Source: Pseudomonadota bacterium (GTDB taxonomy: Bacteria; Pseudomonadota; Alphaproteobacteria; Rhizobiales; Xanthobacteraceae). Taken from it: DNA of 26,821 nucleotides. The stretch lies in contig JAEXHR010000144.1 in assembly GCA_023449855.1 (NCBI GenBank), positions 1 to 26,821 on the forward strand, written 5' to 3'. Shown in pieces: positions 22,965-26,821 of the stretch. The notes under the pieces are model-generated. The model saw nothing but the letters and a program-made list of their open reading frames with translations. It did no database searches and was not told the DNA's origin. Within the stretch, counting starts at the first letter, position 1. Each line of letters opens with the position of its first letter. A program made the translations under genes and the position numbers.

Positions 22965-23540
22965 TCATGCTTTGACTGCGGTTTTAGCAGCGGTGCCTTC
23001 GAGCGCCTTGTAGAGCGCGGTTTTGCCGACCTTGAGGCGCGTGGCCGCTTCGCGAACCGTCAGCCCTGCCGCGATATGATCGCGCGCCTTACGCAATTTG
23101 TCAGGCGTGATGACCGGACGCCGACCGCCAAGGCTCCCCCGTTCCCGCGCAGCCTTCAATCCAGCGTTGGTACGCTCGCGGATCAGGTCTCGCTCGAACT
23201 GGGCGAGCGAGCCGAAGATGTTGAACACGAGCATCCCGCCCGACGTCGTGGTGTCGATCTGCTCGGTGAGCGATTGGAAACCGACACCGCGCGCGGCCAG
23301 TTCGCCGACCTTCTCGATCAGGTGGCTCATCGAACGGCCGAGCCGGTCGAGCTTCCACACGACCAGCGTGTCGCCGGCACGCAGATAGGCAAGCGCTTCG
23401 GCCAGCCCCGGCCGATCGGTCTTCGCCCCGGACGCATGGTCGTCGAAGATGCGCTGACATCCGGCCGCGTTCAGTGCGTCATGCTGGAGCGCCAGCTTCT
23501 GGTCGCCGGTTGAAACCCGCGCATAGCCGATCAGTGCCAC
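22965..23540 (-). CDS. tnpR: Tn3-family resolvase (serine recombinase)
   Basis: About 191 residues with the resolvase/invertase catalytic domain: LIGYARVSTGDQKLALQHDAL holds the nucleophilic serine, LVVWKLDRLGRSMSHLIEKV the conserved arginines, and GSLAQFERDLIRERTNAGLKAARERG the long dimer helix. A C-terminal helix-turn-helix (GLTVREAATRLKVGKTALYKAL) binds res. It resolves transposition cointegrates. The GTG at 23540 is chosen because it starts directly at the family N-terminus and leaves the res-like repeats outside the coding part; ATG at 23579 or a start at 23621 would add 13 or 27 residues. It is divergent from tnpA, as in Tn3 itself. Confidence 0.9.
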   Translation of the reverse strand: MALIGYARVSTGDQKLALQHDALNAAGCQRIFDDHASGAKTDRPGLAEALAYLRAGDTLVVWKLDRLGRSMSHLIEKVGELAARGVGFQSLTEQIDTTTSGGMLVFNIFGSLAQFERDLIRERTNAGLKAARERGSLGGRRPVITPDKLRKARDHIAAGLTVREAATRLKVGKTALYKALEGTAAKTAVKA

Positions 23541-23554
23541 AAACCGTCCCGATC

Positions 23555-23657
23555 TGTCCGTTTTCGCATCGATTTGCATTCTTGTCCGAATCGCCATCGC
23601 GGGTCCAGAGTTGACGGACATATTCCTGCTGTCCGCCAGAGGACCGTCTGACGGACA
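23555..23657. promoter_or_regulatory. Putative res site and tnpR/tnpA divergent promoter
   Basis: Between the two divergent genes there are five copies of TGTCCG or its complement CGGACA: 23555-23560, 23583-23588, 23615-23620, 23630-23635 and 23652-23657. The copies at 23615 and 23630 form an inverted pair with a nine-base spacer. Clustered inverted half-sites between divergent tnpR and tnpA are the expected form of a Tn3-type res site, which also overlaps the promoters. Confidence 0.6.
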
Positions 23658-23679
23658 CGCAAAGCGAAGGAGATGATGC

Positions 23680-26637
23680 TTGGCGAGACGGCGACTGGTG
23701 AGCCTGGAAATCTGGGCGAGGCATTATGGCGCGCCGCTCGATGAGCGCGAGATCGCGCGTCATTATACGCTGACCAGCGACGACCTGGAAATTGTCGGCC
23801 GCCGTCGCGGCGATGCCACCCGGCTCGGCTATGCGATGCTCATGCTATATATGAGATGGCCTGGCCGTGCGCTGGAAGCGGGCGAAGTCCCGCCCGCTCC
23901 TGTGCTCGCCTATGTGGCGCAGCAACTCGGCGTCGCGCCGGCAGCCTTCGCGGATTATGCCCATCGGGACCAGACCCGTCGCGAGCATCTCGTCGAAATC
24001 CGACGATCGCACGGGTTCAGGATTTTTGACCGCAACGCTTTCCGTGAAGTTGTCGCCTTCTCGGTCCCAATCGCGCAGACCATCATACACCCCGGCCAGA
24101 TGGCAGACGTCATCGTCGATGAACTCCGGCGCCTGCAGATCCTCCTGCCTTCTCCGTCGATTCTCGAAGCGGTGCTGCGGCGGGCGCGCCAGCAAGCCGA
24201 ACAGCTTACCTATGAAGTGCTCACGAATGGCCTGCTGCCTGACACCCTTCAGGGCCTGGACGATTTGCTGGCCCGACGACCGGGGCAGGTCGCGACATGG
24301 CTATCCTGGATGCGCAATGCGCCACAATCGCCGGCAGCGCGCAACATCCTGCGCCTGATCGAACGGCTCGCCTATATCCGCGCGCTGGGCCTCGATCGCG
24401 CCCGTGCCGACATGATCCCGGCTTTGACTTTTGACAGGCTGGCGGACGAAGGCAGCCGCATCACACCCCAGCACCTTGGCGAACTCAATGCCCTGCGCCG
24501 CCATGCGACGCTGGCGGCAACCGGCATCCGGCTTGAGGAAAGCCTGACCGACGCCACCCTGACGATGTTCGACAAGCTGTTGGGCAGCATGGCGCGCCGC
24601 GCCGAGAACCGGACCCGCGACAAAGCCCTCAAGACGGTGCGCGAGTTGCAAGGCCACCTCCGGACGCTCACGGGGTCTTGCCGCCTCCTCATCGACGCGC
24701 GCAGCAAGGGCGTGGATTCTCTGGCGCAGATCGAGGCGCTGGACTGGCAGCACTTCGCCGTGGCCGTCGAGCAGGCCGAAGTGCTCGGGCGACCGGAAAC
24801 CGTCGATCGCACCGCCGAATTGATCGAGCGGCATCGGACGGTGAAGCTCTTTGTCGGCGCTTTTCTCAACGCCTTCGAGTTTCGCGGCGCCGGCGCGGTT
24901 CAGGGGCTCCTGTCAGCGCTGGCCATCATCGCGGAGCTATATCGGACCGGCAAACGGCGCTTGCCTGATCGCGTGCCGCTACGCTTTGTGCCGCCCGCAT
25001 GGCGCCCGTTCGTCCTGCGGGATGGCATCGTTGATCGTGCCGCTTATGAACTATGCGCCTTGTCGCAACTACGCGAGCGGTTGCGAGCCGGGGATATATG
25101 GGTCGCGGGAAGCCGGCAGTTTCGCGATTTCGACAGCTATCTCATACCGCCGGCGACCTTTGCGGCGCTGCGCGAGAAGGGGCCGTTGCCGCTCGCCATC
25201 GAAACGGATTTCGAGCGCCATATCGAGGAACGGCGCACCAGGCTCGACACGGCGATCGAGCAGGTAACGGTCCTTGCACGGCAAGGGGAGCTGCCCCAGG
25301 TTAAGCTTGACGAAAACGGTCTCATCATCTCGCCGCTGAAGGCGGCAACACCGCCCGCCACCGAGATTGCCCGTCGCGCCGCCTATGATCGACTGCCGCG
25401 CGTGAAGATCACCGATCTTCTGCTGGAGGTCGATGCCTGGACCGGGTTCAGCGAATGCTTCATCCATCGTCGTTCGGGCCGGGAAGCCGACGATCGCAAT
25501 GCGCTGCTCACGGTCATCCTCGCCGATGGCATCAATCTCGGCCTCACACGCATGGCGGAAACCTGCCGGGGCGCAAGTCTGCGTCAGCTCGCCCATCTTC
25601 ACGACTGGCACATCAGCGAAGCCGCCTATGGCGAAGCGTTGGGAAGGCTGATCGACGCCCATCGCGCCATGCCGCTCGCCGCGCTGTGGGGAGACGGCAC
25701 CACTTCGTCGAGCGACGGACAGCAATTTCATGCCGGGGGCCGTGGGGCCGCGATCGGCGACATCAACGCGCGCAGCGGCAACGAACCAGGCGTTGCCTTC
25801 TACACCCATGTCTCGGATCGATATGACCCCTTCGCAAGTCGGGTGATCGCGGCGACCGCTGGCGAAGCGCCCTATGTGCTGGATGGCTTGCTGTATCACC
25901 AGACCGGCCTGACGATCGAGGAGCACTACACCGATACGGGCGGGGCATCGGACCATGTGTTCGGCCTCATGCCCTTCTTCGGCTACCGCTTCGCGCCGCG
26001 CCTGCGCGACATCAAGGAGCGTCGTTTACACCTCCTTCCCGGCCAAGAATCCGGCCCCTTGCTTGCCGGCATGACGGCCGAACCGATCGCATTGGGTCAT
26101 GTCGCGGCGCATTGGGACGAACTGCTGCGGTTCGCCACGTCGATCCGCACCGGCACCGTCACTGCTTCGGCAATGCTGCGCCGCTTGTCCGCCTATCCGC
26201 GACAGAACGGACTGGCCCTCGCACTACGCGAGCTGGGCCGCCTCGAACGCTCCATTTTCATGCTCGACTGGCTGCGCGACATCGACCTGCGCCGGCGCAC
26301 CCAGGCGGGCCTCAACAAAGGCGAAGCCCGCAACGCGCTCGCCCGCGCGCTCTTCTTCAACCAGCTCGGCGAACTGCGCGATCGTCGGTTCGAGAACCAG
26401 ACCTATCGCGCCTCCGGCCTCAACCTGCTCGTCGCCGCCATCATCTTGTGGAACACTCGCTATCTCGAAATGGCGCTGGCGGACATCGGCACAGCCGACG
26501 AAATCGCACGCCACATCGCGCCATTGGGCTGGGAGCATATCTCGCTGACCGGTGACTATAGCTGGAATGTTGAAGATCAACCCGATCCGGACGCCTTGCG
26601 ACCGCTGCGCGCCGTCAACTCCCTACTTGCCGCGTGA
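23680..26637 (+). CDS. tnpA: Tn3-family transposase
   Basis: The 985-residue protein has the normal Tn3 TnpA length: an N-terminal DUF4158-type DNA-binding region (about 1-160) and a large C-terminal DDE domain. Likely catalytic residues are D near 671 in ALWGDGTTSSSDGQQF, D near 735 in YVLDGLLYHQ and E near 881 in NKGEARNALARALFFNQLGE. It nicks the 38-bp ends and drives replicative transposition, with TnpR resolving the cointegrate. The start is TTG at 23680, preceded by GAAGGAG at suitable spacing; the nearby ATGs are out of frame. The stop lies 58 bases before the outer right end. The gene appears intact. Confidence 0.95.
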   Translation: MARRRLVSLEIWARHYGAPLDEREIARHYTLTSDDLEIVGRRRGDATRLGYAMLMLYMRWPGRALEAGEVPPAPVLAYVAQQLGVAPAAFADYAHRDQTRREHLVEIRRSHGFRIFDRNAFREVVAFSVPIAQTIIHPGQMADVIVDELRRLQILLPSPSILEAVLRRARQQAEQLTYEVLTNGLLPDTLQGLDDLLARRPGQVATWLSWMRNAPQSPAARNILRLIERLAYIRALGLDRARADMIPALTFDRLADEGSRITPQHLGELNALRRHATLAATGIRLEESLTDATLTMFDKLLGSMARRAENRTRDKALKTVRELQGHLRTLTGSCRLLIDARSKGVDSLAQIEALDWQHFAVAVEQAEVLGRPETVDRTAELIERHRTVKLFVGAFLNAFEFRGAGAVQGLLSALAIIAELYRTGKRRLPDRVPLRFVPPAWRPFVLRDGIVDRAAYELCALSQLRERLRAGDIWVAGSRQFRDFDSYLIPPATFAALREKGPLPLAIETDFERHIEERRTRLDTAIEQVTVLARQGELPQVKLDENGLIISPLKAATPPATEIARRAAYDRLPRVKITDLLLEVDAWTGFSECFIHRRSGREADDRNALLTVILADGINLGLTRMAETCRGASLRQLAHLHDWHISEAAYGEALGRLIDAHRAMPLAALWGDGTTSSSDGQQFHAGGRGAAIGDINARSGNEPGVAFYTHVSDRYDPFASRVIAATAGEAPYVLDGLLYHQTGLTIEEHYTDTGGASDHVFGLMPFFGYRFAPRLRDIKERRLHLLPGQESGPLLAGMTAEPIALGHVAAHWDELLRFATSIRTGTVTASAMLRRLSAYPRQNGLALALRELGRLERSIFMLDWLRDIDLRRRTQAGLNKGEARNALARALFFNQLGELRDRRFENQTYRASGLNLLVAAIILWNTRYLEMALADIGTADEIARHIAPLGWEHISLTGDYSWNVEDQPDPDALRPLRAVNSLLAA

Positions 26638-26657
26638 CGTTCGCTATCCGTTCGCCC

Positions 26658-26695
26658 TTTCCGTGCAGATACGTCACTTTCGTGTAGTCACCCCA
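26658..26695 (-). repeat. Right terminal inverted repeat of the Tn3-family transposon
   Basis: Read inward from 26695 it begins GGGGTGACTACACGAAAGTG, matching the left repeat at 28 of 38 positions. The outer bases ATGCT do not repeat the left flank. Confidence 0.85.
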
Positions 26696-26731
26696 TGCTG
26701 ATGATGGATTTGTCAGCAGCGGAGACGAGTC

Positions 26732-26821
26732 ATGACGGAGACGGTGAAATACGTTGGTCTGGACGTTCATAAGGAAACCATTGCGGTCGCGGTTGCCGAT
26801 GGGGAACGCGGAGGCGAGGTG
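26732..26821 (+). CDS. IS110-family transposase, N-terminal fragment (cut by window end)
   Basis: ATG at 26732 opens a frame running off the window end. The first residues MTETVKYVGLDVHKETIAVA are the start of an IS110/IS1111-family DEDD transposase; D in GLDVHKE is the first catalytic acidic residue of its RuvC-like domain. These enzymes work with a bridge RNA encoded in the non-coding end of the element. The 36 bases between the Tn3 right repeat and this ATG would be the left end of the IS. The rest is not visible, so completeness is unknown. Confidence 0.85.
   Translation, partial: MTETVKYVGLDVHKETIAVAVADGERGGEV

Larger units (their letters stand above)
22622..26695. mobile_element. Tn3-family transposon (4074 bp)
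   Basis: A 985-residue TnpA and a serine resolvase TnpR are bracketed by 38-bp terminal inverted repeats, both beginning GGGGT and sharing CACGAAAGTGA; 28 of 38 positions agree. The element also carries one small protein gene but no resistance or catabolic cargo. Flanking pentamers are GGAGA on the left and ATGCT on the right, so no 5-bp target duplication is visible. This suggests that one flank was exchanged after insertion. Confidence 0.88.

Noticed and set aside
25069..25956. Minus-strand frame of 295 codons opposite tnpA
   Set aside because: Antisense shadow of the catalytic part of the transposase; composition and lack of motifs argue against a gene.
1..26821. CRISPR array, tRNA or rRNA genes
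   Set aside because: No regularly spaced repeats and no sequence with the conserved tRNA or rRNA segments were seen on either strand by reading; a covariance-model scan was not possible.

Overview
The window reads as a high-GC alphaproteobacterial accessory region, most likely from a sphingomonad (Sphingomonadaceae). This is inferred from the S21 protein, the arginyl-tRNA synthetase, the Dps and the Tn3-family genes, together with codon use; no species can be named. It starts inside the right end of an IS3-family insertion sequence (1-127) and stops inside an IS110-family transposase (from 26732). Another 4.07-kb Tn3-family transposon lies near the right end (22622-26695). No rRNA, tRNA or CRISPR array was seen.

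Layout. (1) 592-2208: a stand-alone fusion of a cyclic-nucleotide-binding domain to a thioredoxin-reductase-like flavoprotein whose usual CxxC is absent. (2) 2322-6425, minus strand: six closely spaced genes, read from the right: a quinone-oxidoreductase-like MDR enzyme, a GlcG/HbpS-like protein, a DUF1330 protein, a DUF2218 protein, the proteasome-related protease Anbu, and a thioredoxin-like (VPGCxxC) protein with an MsrA-like C-terminal half. A dyad lies upstream of the first gene. (3) 6719-7675: a YeeE/YedE sulfur transporter on the minus strand, then a 547-bp spacer, then on the plus strand a cytosolic sulfite-oxidase-like Moco protein overlapping an FAD/NAD(P)H reductase. A thiolase, a 59-residue ORF of unknown origin, a DUF427 protein and argS follow in the same direction.

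(4) 13283-16323: a small conserved-looking protein, Dps, 6-phosphogluconate dehydrogenase and a Cof-type HAD phosphatase. (5) 16678-19081: a LysR regulator divergent from an extradiol-dioxygenase-like (DODA) gene and an azoreductase gene, with a 24-bp near-perfect dyad in the divergent promoter. (6) 19197-20347: a transglutaminase of the type usually found beside Anbu, divergent from rpsU. (7) 20596-22620, minus strand: a tyrosine recombinase cut off by the Tn3 element, overlapping (ATGA) a PD-(D/E)XK nuclease gene, followed by an unrecognised 207-residue partner with a strong ribosome binding site and a TTG start. (8) 22622-26695: the Tn3-family transposon itself, with 38-bp terminal inverted repeats, TnpR, TnpA, a res-like repeat cluster and one small 88-residue protein.

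Regions 1-5 are dominated by redox, sulfur and stress functions. The most novel-looking unit is the recombinase, nuclease and unknown-partner operon in region 7, which could be a mobile defence or element-maintenance cassette. That role is inference from domain content and gene overlap only.
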